Shown one piece after another: positions 8,959 through 17,486 of a stretch of DNA of 64,000 bases (position 1 is the stretch's first letter; each line of letters opens with the position of its first letter). The position numbers and the translations under genes were made by a program. The DNA is taken from NCBI GenBank assembly GCA_002281555.1, contig NCGJ01000011.1:1-64000 (forward strand), read 5' to 3'. Source of the stretch: Hydrogenophilales bacterium 28-61-23. Lineage in GTDB: Bacteria > Pseudomonadota > Gammaproteobacteria > Burkholderiales > Thiobacillaceae. The notes below the pieces were generated by a model. That model was given only the letters and a program-made list of their open reading frames with translations, was not told the origin of the DNA and searched no databases.

Positions 8959-11211
8959 ATGTCGGACGCAGTGTGGCAAGCACGCTTTGAGCGCGAACGA
9001 AACGCGCGTAAGGAAGCCGAGCGCATCCTCGAAGCGAAATCGCTCGACCTTTATCAAAGCAATCAAAGTCTGCGCCGGCTCGCCTCCGAACTGGATTTGC
9101 TGATCAAGGCCCGCACCACGGAACTGACCAGCGCATTGAAAGAGTCCGAACAACAGAAAGATCAGCTGTCACACCTCAACCAGGAACTGCAAACCGCGCG
9201 GCTATCCGCCGAATCCGCCAACCGACTGAAAAGCGAGTTCCTGGCCAACATGAGCCACGAAATACGTACCCCGATGAATGGCGTCATCGGCATGGTCGAC
9301 CTCACGCTGGAAACCGATCTCAGCCCTGAACAACGCGAATATCTCGGCCTGGTCAAATCGTCGGCCGAACACCTGCTCACGGTCATCAACGACATCCTCG
9401 ATTTTTCCAAGATCGAAGCTGGGAAACTGGACCTGCAGGAAGACAATTTCGACCTCATCGACCTGATCGGCGGCACACTCAAATCGCTCGCGCCGCGAGT
9501 CGCGCTGAAAGAACTGGAACTCGGTTACGACCTCGGGCAAGACACCCCGCGCTTCATAACCGGCGATCCCGCGCGTCTGCGCCAGATTTTCATCAACCTG
9601 CTGGGCAATGCGGTCAAATTTACCGAACGCGGCAAAGTGGGACTTGTCGTCACCCGTTGCGCAAGTGCACAGAATCGGCACAACGAGCACAACAACATCT
9701 GCCTCGAGTTCACGGTTTACGACACCGGCATCGGCATCGCCCCGGAAAAACAGAACGATGTGTTCTTCGCCTTCTCGCAAGCCGATGGCCAAGTCACCCG
9801 TAAGTACGGCGGAACCGGTCTCGGCCTGACCATCACCAAACAGCTGGTCGAGATGATGGGCGGCAGTATCAGGGTCGAAAGCGAACTCGGCGTCGGTTCA
9901 CGCTTCATATTCCATGTCTGGCTCAAGCAAGCCGGCGAGCCGGAAGGAATCCAGCAACGGGAAGCCGACCTCAAAGGCCTGCGCGTACTCACCGTGGACG
10001 ACAATCAGACCAATCTGCGCGTACTCTCACTGATGCTGGAGCACATGCACATGCGCCATGAAATCGCCATTGATGGCCGTACCGCGCTGCAAATGGCCCG
10101 GCAAGCGGTACAAGTCGGCGATCCCTACAAATTCATTCTGCTTGATGCCCGCATGCCCGAAATGGACGGATATGCCGTCGCGGAGGCCCTGCGTGGCGAT
10201 GATCGGCATACCGGCACCGGCTTGATGATGCTCACCTCGTCCGGCCTGCGCGGCGACGCGACACGCTGCAAGGCACTCGGACTCAACGCCTATCTCACCA
10301 AACCGGTATCGCTGACCGAACTGCGCGAAGCTTTGGAGACCACGATGCGCGGCTCGGTCAACGCAAACGTCCTGACCACCCAGCACAGCCTGCGTGAAGC
10401 AAGACCGAGCCACACCATCCTGCTTGCGGAAGACAACCTGGTAAACCAGAAACTCGCCATCAAACTGCTGGAAAAACAAGGTCACCAAGTCACTGTCGCG
10501 GACAACGGCCGCATTGCCGTGGAAACCTGGAGCCGAGGCGGCTTCGACCTCATCCTGATGGACATGATGATGCCGGAAATGGATGGCTTTGAAGCCACCC
10601 GCCGCATCCGCTCCGCCGAACAACTCCAAGGCGGTCATATCCCCATCATCGCCATGACCGCCAACGCCATGACCGGAGACCGCGAACGCTGCCTGGATGC
10701 AGGCATGGATGGCTACGTCTCGAAGCCGGTAAAACCGGAGGTGCTGTATCAGGAAATCAACCGCATCCTGCATGGCGGGTTCAATACGGCGGCGACTTTG
10801 GCAACGATTTCAACCAGCGCCAAGCCCGCGGCGTCGGTTCTCGCATCGACCGACACGGCGACCGCCACATCCATGGCGGAAAAACTACCGATATTCGATC
10901 GCGCCGATGCGCTCTCCCGCATCGCCGACGACGAAGAACTGCTGACCACCCTGCTCGAAATGTTCACCGCCGATGCGCCCAACTATCTCGAAGAAATCGA
11001 CCGCGCGCTCGCCACATCGGACTGGCCGCGCCTGCTGCGCGCCAGCCACACAATCAAAGCGGTGTTCGCCACCTTCTCCGCCAAACGCGGCGAACAGCGC
11101 GCCAAAGAACTGGAAAACGCCGCCAGGATTGGCGATACCGCGCGCTGCGCCAGCCTGGCAAGCGCTCTTCACATGGAAGTACAGAACTTCCTTGAAACCT
11201 TAGACCAGTAA
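8959..11211 (+). CDS. Cytoplasmic hybrid histidine kinase with two receivers and an Hpt domain
   Basis: This 750-residue protein has no membrane helix. An N-terminal coiled coil (about 1-90) leads to HisKA (phospho-His in [11 protein letters not shown]), HATPase_c (GGTGLGLTI), receiver 1 (about 340-455, Asp in ILLDARMPEMDG), receiver 2 (about 485-605, Asp in LILMDMMMPEMDG) and a C-terminal Hpt domain (about 660-750). The Hpt motif reads SHTIKAVF, where the usual residue after Lys is Gly. With no obvious sensor domain of its own, it is the natural partner of the H-NOX protein encoded five bases upstream, as H-NOX-associated kinases are typically soluble. The final phosphate target may be the HD-GYP regulator at the operon's start. 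Confidence 0.92.
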   Translation: MSDAVWQARFERERNARKEAERILEAKSLDLYQSNQSLRRLASELDLLIKARTTELTSALKESEQQKDQLSHLNQELQTARLSAESANRLKSEFLANMSHEIRTPMNGVIGMVDLTLETDLSPEQREYLGLVKSSAEHLLTVINDILDFSKIEAGKLDLQEDNFDLIDLIGGTLKSLAPRVALKELELGYDLGQDTPRFITGDPARLRQIFINLLGNAVKFTERGKVGLVVTRCASAQNRHNEHNNICLEFTVYDTGIGIAPEKQNDVFFAFSQADGQVTRKYGGTGLGLTITKQLVEMMGGSIRVESELGVGSRFIFHVWLKQAGEPEGIQQREADLKGLRVLTVDDNQTNLRVLSLMLEHMHMRHEIAIDGRTALQMARQAVQVGDPYKFILLDARMPEMDGYAVAEALRGDDRHTGTGLMMLTSSGLRGDATRCKALGLNAYLTKPVSLTELREALETTMRGSVNANVLTTQHSLREARPSHTILLAEDNLVNQKLAIKLLEKQGHQVTVADNGRIAVETWSRGGFDLILMDMMMPEMDGFEATRRIRSAEQLQGGHIPIIAMTANAMTGDRERCLDAGMDGYVSKPVKPEVLYQEINRILHGGFNTAATLATISTSAKPAASVLASTDTATATSMAEKLPIFDRADALSRIADDEELLTTLLEMFTADAPNYLEEIDRALATSDWPRLLRASHTIKAVFATFSAKRGEQRAKELENAARIGDTARCASLASALHMEVQNFLETLDQ

Positions 11212-11379
11212 ATGTTCATGGTTTCCGCCTCCAATTAACCCAGTAAACAGTCTATGAATCCGCCCGAATTCAAGTCAGAACCGATGCCGCCGATATTGAC
11301 CCATATCCCGAAATTGGACTTAAACCCGAAAGCCAAGCCAGGCGAAGAGAGTGAGACTGGCCCGACCAAGGAGAGCATC

Positions 11380-11691
11380 GTGAGAATCGACAACAACAGC
11401 GTCAAAAGCGTAGCGCCCGCGCGTGGCAAGGAATCAAAATCCGCCATCGCCCAATTGCTTCAACCAGCCGACCAAGCCAGTGTCAGCGATGACGTCAAGT
11501 TGACCGCCACCTCGGAAAAACTGCTGCAACTGGAAAGCGAGCTGAGCAATGTCGACATCACCGACACCGCCAAGATCGAATCCATCCGCCAAGCCATTGC
11601 CGACGGCAACTTCAAAGTCGACGAAGAAGCCGTCGCCGAAGGGCTGATCGAAGAGACGATCAACACCATCGGCCATCGCTCCCGCCAATGA
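11380..11691 (+). CDS. flgM: Anti-sigma-28 factor FlgM
   Basis: FlgM binds the flagellar sigma factor FliA and is secreted when the hook is complete, releasing late flagellar genes. The protein starts VRIDNNSVKSV, matching the family's MKIDNS start, and its C-terminal half has the FliA-binding helices (KIESIRQAIADGNFKVDEEAVAEGLIEE). A longer ATG frame opens at 11254, but the GTG at 11380 is preceded at the right distance by AAGGAG and gives 103 residues, a normal FlgM length. The preceding frame codes for a proline-rich stretch without family features. It overlaps flgN by four bases (ATGA). Confidence 0.9.
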   Translation: MRIDNNSVKSVAPARGKESKSAIAQLLQPADQASVSDDVKLTATSEKLLQLESELSNVDITDTAKIESIRQAIADGNFKVDEEAVAEGLIEETINTIGHRSRQ

Positions 11692-12140
11692 TTGCGCCAG
11701 AACCCAGCCTGCAAACCCTCAACCACCAGTTGGAGGCCTTTCTCGCGCTGCTCGAAGAAGAGGCCATCGCGCTGGCCGGCGGCAACGCCGAACAACTCGG
11801 CGAACTGACGCACCAGCGCCACGCCGCCAGCCAAAGACTGGCCGAAAGCTGGCGCCAGCTCACCCAACAACATGGCCTTCCCGCCAACGCCAGCCTGCCG
11901 GCGCTGCGCATACGCGCATTTCCGGACGCCCAACCCGATACAAATTGGCAATTGCTGGAAAGACTGACGCACGAAGCCGATCGTCTCAACCGCATCAACG
12001 GCCGGTTGATCGAAGAACAGATGCGCCGCACACAAGCCGCGATGCAAGTCCTGCAAAGCGCATCCACCCGCACCCTGTATGGCGCGGACGGACGTCTCAG
12101 CGACCCCAAAAATCTCAATCGGAGCATCGACAGCGCATGA
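11688..12140 (+). CDS. flgN: Flagellar chaperone FlgN
   Basis: FlgN escorts the hook-associated proteins FlgK and FlgL to the flagellar export gate. The 150-residue protein is almost wholly helical, with the family's long antiparallel helices (FLALLEEEAIALAGGN) and a C-terminal segment with the YGADGR pattern usual in FlgN. Its ATG overlaps the flgM stop, and its stop overlaps the ATG of the small metal chaperone. The flgM-flgN pair is standard; flgA, which often precedes it, is absent from this window. Confidence 0.88.
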   Translation: MIAPEPSLQTLNHQLEAFLALLEEEAIALAGGNAEQLGELTHQRHAASQRLAESWRQLTQQHGLPANASLPALRIRAFPDAQPDTNWQLLERLTHEADRLNRINGRLIEEQMRRTQAAMQVLQSASTRTLYGADGRLSDPKNLNRSIDSA

Positions 12141-12346
12141 ACACCCTCACCCTCACCGTAACCGGCATGAGCTGCATGGGCTGCGTAAACAGCGTGAAAA
12201 ATCTGGTCGGCGCCCTCCCCGGCGTCACCCAGGTCGAAGTCGATCTCGCCAGCGGCAGGGTCGAAATAAAACACGACCCGGCGCAAACCGAAACATCCGA
12301 CATCCGCGCCGCCATCGAAGACGGCGGCTACGGCATTAAAGATTGA
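12137..12346 (+). CDS. Heavy-metal-associated domain protein, CopZ-like
   Basis: This 69-residue protein is a single HMA domain with the metal motif GMSCMGC at residues 10-16 (the MxCxxC loop that binds Cu(I) or similar ions). It begins MNTLTLTVTG and overlaps the flgN stop as ATGA, so it is probably translated with flgN. Such stand-alone domains are copper chaperones that pass metal to a P-type ATPase. No such ATPase is in this window, so its partner is unknown. The link to flagellar genes may be coincidental. Confidence 0.87.
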   Translation: MNTLTLTVTGMSCMGCVNSVKNLVGALPGVTQVEVDLASGRVEIKHDPAQTETSDIRAAIEDGGYGIKD

Positions 12347-12409
12347 ATACGGAAACGGCCGCCGATCCCGGCCGATAGCGCGCCCCGCCCGAATCCAGGT
12401 TCAGGGCAA

Positions 12410-13396
12410 TCACTTCGATCCCGGCATGGAAAAAATACTGGATTTCCTGAATTCATCACTGGGAAAAACACGCCCCGTGATCAGGGTCTGAAAAATGTGG
12501 TTGAACACCACGCCCGGCTCGCCTTTTTTCTTGCCGGATCGAAAATAGGAATGGCCCATGGGTGGGTCGTAAGAAGTATTCACCTCATCGCAATCGATGG
12601 CGTAGACGTTCTTGGGCGTGCGATCCATGTCCTCCGGCCCGGAATGTCCAAGACGCCGCGTAGCCTCGGAATTCTTCAAATTGGAAACCTTGCTCGCGCG
12701 TAAAGCCAGATCATCGGACGCGTAATAAACCACCACATTGCGCGAGGCATGGCTGATCAACTCGCCCTGCTCTCCCTTGTGCAGCGATTCATTCAATAGA
12801 TCGGCCGCGACCAGAAAAGTGTTCCGGAACAACAAAGGCAATCCAGTCGGCAGATCGTATTTATGCCAGTTGCTCAAAGTCTGCCGCAGCACCCGGTTGC
12901 CCATGGAATGGGCCAGAACATTGATTCTTTTCAGGCAGGGATCATCCTCAGGGTTGTAATCGGGCGAGTTTCGCCACTCCATGAATTTCTGGAACATCCT
13001 GGCCAGCGCGAAAGCACTTTGATCCGCGGCCTTTTGGTCATCCCAATAATCCTTGACGACGCCGAGATCGTTATCGCACGGCCAGATAACCGGGATAACC
13101 AGAACCTCCTTATCCTTCTTCTTGTTGCACAACGTCTGCAACTCTTCCACGTTCTGGAAAACGTTTTCCGGCAGATTTGCGTAGCCGTGGATATAAATCA
13201 GGATCTGCCGGTACTTCGATTTTTTAATTTCAGACAAAAGATTCTTGCTACCGATTTCTTCGTGCGCGTTCTTCTTGTGCCTGCGACAGCAAAAGAACGA
13301 ACGGCTGGATGCGTTATTTTCAAGATCGAACTCGAACTCCGTATTGAGCTGGGGTTCCGTGTTGATTGTGGGCATTCTGCTGGTAATGAATAGCAA
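12410..13396 (-). CDS. Alpha/beta hydrolase of the DUF900 type
   Basis: The 328-residue protein has the two clear landmarks of DUF900 hydrolases: YIHGYANLPENVF, the oxyanion-region segment, and LAHSMGNRVLRQTL, with the nucleophile serine in the HSMGN elbow. Likely acid and histidine partners lie in the C-terminal third (GHSYFRS is one candidate). No signal peptide is seen. Family members are predicted lipases or esterases of unknown substrate. It stands alone between convergent copZ-like and divergent earP genes. Confidence 0.75.
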   Translation of the reverse strand: MLFITSRMPTINTEPQLNTEFEFDLENNASSRSFFCCRRHKKNAHEEIGSKNLLSEIKKSKYRQILIYIHGYANLPENVFQNVEELQTLCNKKKDKEVLVIPVIWPCDNDLGVVKDYWDDQKAADQSAFALARMFQKFMEWRNSPDYNPEDDPCLKRINVLAHSMGNRVLRQTLSNWHKYDLPTGLPLLFRNTFLVAADLLNESLHKGEQGELISHASRNVVVYYASDDLALRASKVSNLKNSEATRRLGHSGPEDMDRTPKNVYAIDCDEVNTSYDPPMGHSYFRSGKKKGEPGVVFNHIFQTLITGRVFPSDEFRKSSIFSMPGSK

Positions 13397-13646
13397 CGTT
13401 GTTTTCCCTTCCAGTTTTGAACCAGCCCGAAAATTCGCGCGACACGAATTTACTCGCTATCGCGCTTAATCGATGTACGACTAGATGGCTCATTTGCACA
13501 CACGGGTTGTTCGGCCGAGCGGCCGGTAATGTATTTGTGGAGAACGCTTGCGATCAATGTCAGATAACCGCGGTCACGGTTCAAGCTTCTTTTATCACTA
13601 GCGCAACCCCGCCGAATGCGTCGTCCGCCGGATGGATAATCATGCC

Positions 13647-14798
13647 ATGACCTGGGACATCTTCTGCACAGTCATCGACAACTACGGCGATATCGGCGTG
13701 ACCTGGCGTCTGGCGCGCCAGTTGGCGACGGAACACGCCATTCCCGTGCGTTTGTGGGTGGACGATCTGCGCGCATTTCAGCTTCTGCGGCCGGATATCG
13801 ACCCCGCGCTGGCAACGCAGCACTTGGCTGGTGTGGAGATTCGGCGCTGGACGACGCCCATGGCCAAGGAGGTAACAGGCAAGCTCGAACCGGGCGAGGT
13901 GGTGATCGAGGCGCTGGCGTGCAATCTGCCGGATGAATTCGTCGCGCGCATGGCGCTTCGGCAACCCGCGCCGGTCTGGTTGAATCTGGAATATCTCTCG
14001 GCGGAGGCGTGGGTAGCCGGTGTGCATGGCCTGCCTTCGCCGCATCCGCGTTTGCCGTTGACCAAGCATTTCTTCATGCCGGGCTACACCGAGAACACCG
14101 GCGGTTTGACGCGGGAATCCTGGCTCAGCGCGAGGCGCGATGCGTTTCAGGCCGATGCCGCCGCGCGTGCCGAGTTCCTGCTCGGTCTCGGTTTGCCGGC
14201 ACCGCTAGCTGGCGAATGCCTTGTTTCGCTGTTCAGTTATGAAAATCGCGCCTTGCCGAGTCTGCTGCGCGCCTGGGCGGCGGACGGCAAGCCGGTTCAC
14301 GCCCTGGTTCCGGTCGGCAAGGCGTTGCCGCAAATTGCGGCCTGGTTAGGCGAACCCACCCCGCCCCCCGGCGCCGTCTTCCAGTGCGGTGCGTTGACGC
14401 TGCATGTCTTGCCGATGCTCGATCTGGACGCTTACGACCGTTTGTTGTGGGCGTGCGATCTGAATTTCGTGCGTGGCGAGGATTCTTTTGCGCGCGCCCA
14501 GTTCGCGGCGCGGCCGCTGATCTGGCAGGCCTACGTCCAAGACGATGGCGCGCACTTCGCCAAGCTGGAGGCGTTCCTGGCGCTGTATTGCGCCGGCATG
14601 GACGCGCAACTGGCCGAGCAAACCCGAACGCTATGGCGGGCCTGGAACCATGAAACCGATATGGCCGCGCTGTGGTCGCCATTGCGTGACACGTTGCCCG
14701 CGCTGACCGCGCACGCGCGCGTCTGGGACAGGCGCTTGGCGAGGCAGACCGATCTCGCGACAAATTTGCTGAACCTATGTCGTAAGTGGCTAAAATAG
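13647..14798 (+). CDS. earP: EF-P arginine rhamnosyltransferase EarP
   Basis: EarP transfers rhamnose from dTDP-rhamnose to Arg32 of elongation factor P, which lets EF-P rescue ribosomes stalled at polyproline. The protein opens [20 protein letters not shown], the family's highly conserved N-terminus, which contains the catalytic Asp of the DNYGD segment. The [12 protein letters not shown] segment near residue 285 forms the nucleotide-sugar site of this GT-B enzyme. The start at 13647 is chosen over an ATG 15 bases upstream because homologues start at MxWDIFC. efp follows 37 bases downstream, which fits exactly. Confidence 0.95.
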   Translation: MTWDIFCTVIDNYGDIGVTWRLARQLATEHAIPVRLWVDDLRAFQLLRPDIDPALATQHLAGVEIRRWTTPMAKEVTGKLEPGEVVIEALACNLPDEFVARMALRQPAPVWLNLEYLSAEAWVAGVHGLPSPHPRLPLTKHFFMPGYTENTGGLTRESWLSARRDAFQADAAARAEFLLGLGLPAPLAGECLVSLFSYENRALPSLLRAWAADGKPVHALVPVGKALPQIAAWLGEPTPPPGAVFQCGALTLHVLPMLDLDAYDRLLWACDLNFVRGEDSFARAQFAARPLIWQAYVQDDGAHFAKLEAFLALYCAGMDAQLAEQTRTLWRAWNHETDMAALWSPLRDTLPALTAHARVWDRRLARQTDLATNLLNLCRKWLK

Positions 14799-14835
14799 CG
14801 GGCTTTTTTTATTTCTCCTCAGGATATCCCGCCCC

Positions 14836-15393
14836 ATGAAAACCGCTCAAGAACTCCGTGCCGGCAACGTCGTAATGGTCGGCAACGACCCGCTGGTCGT
14901 GCAGAAAGCCGAATTCCAGAAATCCGGCCGCAACTCTTCCGTCGTCAAGATGAAATTCAAGAACCTGCTCACCGGCAGCGGCAGCGAAACCGTCTACAAG
15001 GCCGACGAAAAGTTCGAAATCGTGACGCTGGATCGCAAGGAATGCACCTACTCCTACTTCGCCGACCCGATGTATGTGTTCATGGATACCGAATACAACC
15101 AGTACGAGGTGGAAGCCGACAACATGTCTGACGCGCTGCCCTATCTGGAAGACGGCATGCCGCTGGAAGTGGTGTTCTACGATGGCAAGGCGATCTCCGT
15201 GCAGATGCCCAACTTCGTGGTGCGTGAAGTGGAATACACCGAGCCCGCGGTCAAGGGCGACACCTCCGGCAAGGTCTTGAAACCGGCGCGCATCAAGCCG
15301 ACCGACCATACCCTGCAGGTGCCGGCCTTTGTCGAAATCGGCGACAAGATCGAAATCGATACCTCGACCGGCGAATACCGCAGACGTGTTTGA
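14836..15393 (+). CDS. efp: Elongation factor P, arginine-rhamnosylated type
   Basis: EF-P binds the ribosome between the P and E sites and speeds up peptide-bond formation at consecutive prolines. This copy is 185 residues with the three beta-barrel domains of the family. The loop that is modified reads KSGRNSS, with arginine at about position 32 instead of the lysine used by EpmA-type bacteria. This is the EarP-dependent class, and earP lies immediately upstream. A strong hairpin terminator begins about 35 bases after the stop. Confidence 0.97.
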   Translation: MKTAQELRAGNVVMVGNDPLVVQKAEFQKSGRNSSVVKMKFKNLLTGSGSETVYKADEKFEIVTLDRKECTYSYFADPMYVFMDTEYNQYEVEADNMSDALPYLEDGMPLEVVFYDGKAISVQMPNFVVREVEYTEPAVKGDTSGKVLKPARIKPTDHTLQVPAFVEIGDKIEIDTSTGEYRRRV

Positions 15394-15427
15394 GGCTCAG
15401 CCGGCCCTGCCGGCTCGACCGGTCCGA

Positions 15428-15459
15428 TAAAAAAAGCGCCCTGAAATGGCGCTTTTTTT
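15428..15459. terminator. Bidirectional rho-independent terminator between efp and hemW
   Basis: AAAAAAGCGCC and GGCGCTTTTTT form an inverted repeat around a seven-base loop (CTGAAAT), with A-runs on one side and T-runs on the other. It can end transcripts from both converging genes. Confidence 0.9.
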
Positions 15460-15482
15460 ACGGCCAAAAGAACCGTACCGCC

Positions 15483-16670
15483 TCAATCCCCCGGCAGGAA
15501 CATCTGCAACAGCTCGTTGAGGAAATGCCGACCCTGTCGGCTGGGACGTATGTTGTCGGCCGTGCGCAGCAACAGCCCGCGCTGTTGCGCCGCGCGCAAC
15601 GCAGGCTCCGCCAGCAGCAGCGGCAAACCGGTGCGCGCCTCGAACAGACGCGGGTCGAAGCCCTCGGTCAAACGTAGCGCATTCATCATGAATTCGAAAA
15701 TCCGGTCTTCGCGCGTCAGCTTGCGCGTTTCCATCAAGCCTGGCCCAGGCGTCTCTGAAAGCGCATCCATGTAGGCCTGCGGGTGTTTGGTACGCGCCTG
15801 CCGCTCGATGCGGTCATGGCTGGAAAGCTTGCCGTGCGCGCCGGCGCCCAGACCGAGGTAATCGCCGAAGGTCCAGTAATTCAGGTTATGCCGACAACGC
15901 CGGCCGGGCTGGGCAAAGGCCGAAGTTTCATAGTGTTCGTAACCGGCCGCGGCCAGGGTTTCCTCCACCATCAGTTGCATATCGGCGGCGGCGTCGTCAT
16001 CCGGCAAGTTGGGCGGCCGCGCGGCGAACGGCGTGTTCGGTTCCAGCGTCAGGTGATAAGCGGACAGATGCGCGGGGGCAAAACCCAGCGCGGTCGTCAG
16101 ATCTTGCCGCGCCTCGCTCAGCGTCTGCTCGGGCAGCGCATACATCAGATCCAGATTCACTTCCTCGAACAGTTCCAGCGCCGCCGCCACCGCCGCGCGG
16201 GCTTCGTCGGCGTCGTGGATCCGCCCCAGCGCGCGCAGATGTTGCGGATTGAAGCTTTGAATGCCCAAAGACAGCCGATTCACACCGGCATCGCGATACG
16301 CCTTGAAACGCGCCGCCTCGAAGGTGCCCGGATTGGCTTCCAGGGTGATTTCCGCCAGCGGCGAGACGCGCAACAACGTCCGAATCGTCACCAGCAACTG
16401 GTCGATACCCGCGCCGGAAAACAGGCTGGGCGTGCCGCCGCCGATAAAAATACTGCTGACTTCGCGGCCCCAGACCTGCGGCAGGCTTTGTTCCAGATCG
16501 CGCGTCAGCGCCCGTAGATAGCGTTGCTCGGGAATGTCCGTATCCGCCCCGCCTGCATTGCCCCCCCGCACGGCATGCGAGTTGAAGTCGCAATACGGAC
16601 ACTTGCGCACGCACCATGGTAAATGCACATACAGCGCCAACGGCGGCGGCGCTTGCAACTGTCCCGGCAT
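15483..16670 (-). CDS. hemW: Radical SAM haem chaperone HemW
   Basis: HemW (formerly called a coproporphyrinogen oxidase-like protein) is a radical SAM protein that binds haem and delivers it to respiratory proteins. The [4Fe-4S] motif CVRKCPYC is at about residues 20-27, preceded by ALYVHLPW as in the family, and IFIGGGTPSLF follows. The ATG at 16670 gives 395 residues and matches family starts; an upstream ATG at 16712 would leave only 20 bases to the divergent kinase gene. The C-terminal HemN domain (ending about residue 390) is complete. True HemN has an extra N-terminal part that is absent here. Confidence 0.9.
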   Translation of the reverse strand: MPGQLQAPPPLALYVHLPWCVRKCPYCDFNSHAVRGGNAGGADTDIPEQRYLRALTRDLEQSLPQVWGREVSSIFIGGGTPSLFSGAGIDQLLVTIRTLLRVSPLAEITLEANPGTFEAARFKAYRDAGVNRLSLGIQSFNPQHLRALGRIHDADEARAAVAAALELFEEVNLDLMYALPEQTLSEARQDLTTALGFAPAHLSAYHLTLEPNTPFAARPPNLPDDDAAADMQLMVEETLAAAGYEHYETSAFAQPGRRCRHNLNYWTFGDYLGLGAGAHGKLSSHDRIERQARTKHPQAYMDALSETPGPGLMETRKLTREDRIFEFMMNALRLTEGFDPRLFEARTGLPLLLAEPALRAAQQRGLLLRTADNIRPSRQGRHFLNELLQMFLPGD

Positions 16671-16732
16671 GAGCAGCCGGGACTCACCCTTATAATCGGT
16701 GAAATTGTTCATCCCGCGCTCGCCTCCGCTTT

Positions 16733-17440
16733 ATGTCCACGGACAAACTGAATCTCTCCACCTTTCTGCTTTCCTCCATCCACGACATGAAAAACTCGCT
16801 CGGGGTGATGGCGTCGTATCTCGAAGACGCGCTTGCCGAAGGCGTCGGACAGGGCCCGGTCGACACGCCGGCGCGCCGGAGAACCGCGCAGGCGCTGTAT
16901 GAAGCGCAACGTGTCAACAACCATCTGATCCAACTCCTCGCGCTGTACAAAATCGATCAGGCATTCTACCCATTCGACCCGCAAGACCAGCCGCTTTGCG
17001 ACTTGGCGCAGGAAGCGCTGGCACGGGCACGGCCGCTGGCCGAATCCGAAGGCATCGCGCTCGATTGCGACTACCCGGAAAACCTCTACGGCTGGCTTGA
17101 TTACGAACTGGTCTTCGGCGTTGTGGTTCAAGCCCTGCACAACGCCCTGCATTACACAAAAAGCCGAGTCCGGCTGACGTTCGAAGCGAATAACGAAATC
17201 GGCGCCACCGGCATCGTCATCCGGGTCGAAGACGACGGCCCCGGCTACCCCGACTTCTTGCTTGCACAAGGCAACGGCGCACAGCAAGGCATCAACTTCA
17301 ACACCGGCAGCACCGGACTGGGACTTTATTTCGCCGATGTCGTAGCACGCATGCACCAGGCGGGTGGAAAAATCGGCCGCATTCATCTGGCGAACGGAGG
17401 CCAGCTCGGTGGCGGCCGTTTCAGCCTGGAATTGCCATAA
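16733..17440 (+). CDS. Small cytoplasmic histidine kinase
   Basis: This 235-residue kinase has no sensor or membrane segment. His17 in SSIHDMKNSLG is the probable phosphorylation site, and an ATPase domain follows with an N box (ALHNALHYT), a DDGPGYP G1-type box and STGLGLYFA. The receiver-TPR regulator begins 46 bases downstream, so the two form a two-component pair. HDxKN kinases of this compact form often work with a separate sensor protein, which is not evident nearby. Confidence 0.85.
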   Translation: MSTDKLNLSTFLLSSIHDMKNSLGVMASYLEDALAEGVGQGPVDTPARRRTAQALYEAQRVNNHLIQLLALYKIDQAFYPFDPQDQPLCDLAQEALARARPLAESEGIALDCDYPENLYGWLDYELVFGVVVQALHNALHYTKSRVRLTFEANNEIGATGIVIRVEDDGPGYPDFLLAQGNGAQQGINFNTGSTGLGLYFADVVARMHQAGGKIGRIHLANGGQLGGGRFSLELP

Positions 17441-17486
17441 ACAACGCCATTGCCGTAAACCCGCAAGCCTCATGGATACCGCCTAA

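Noticed and set aside
14785-14815. T-run after earP as a terminator
   Set aside because: Only a four-base stem can be formed before the T-run, and efp follows directly, so read-through is more likely.
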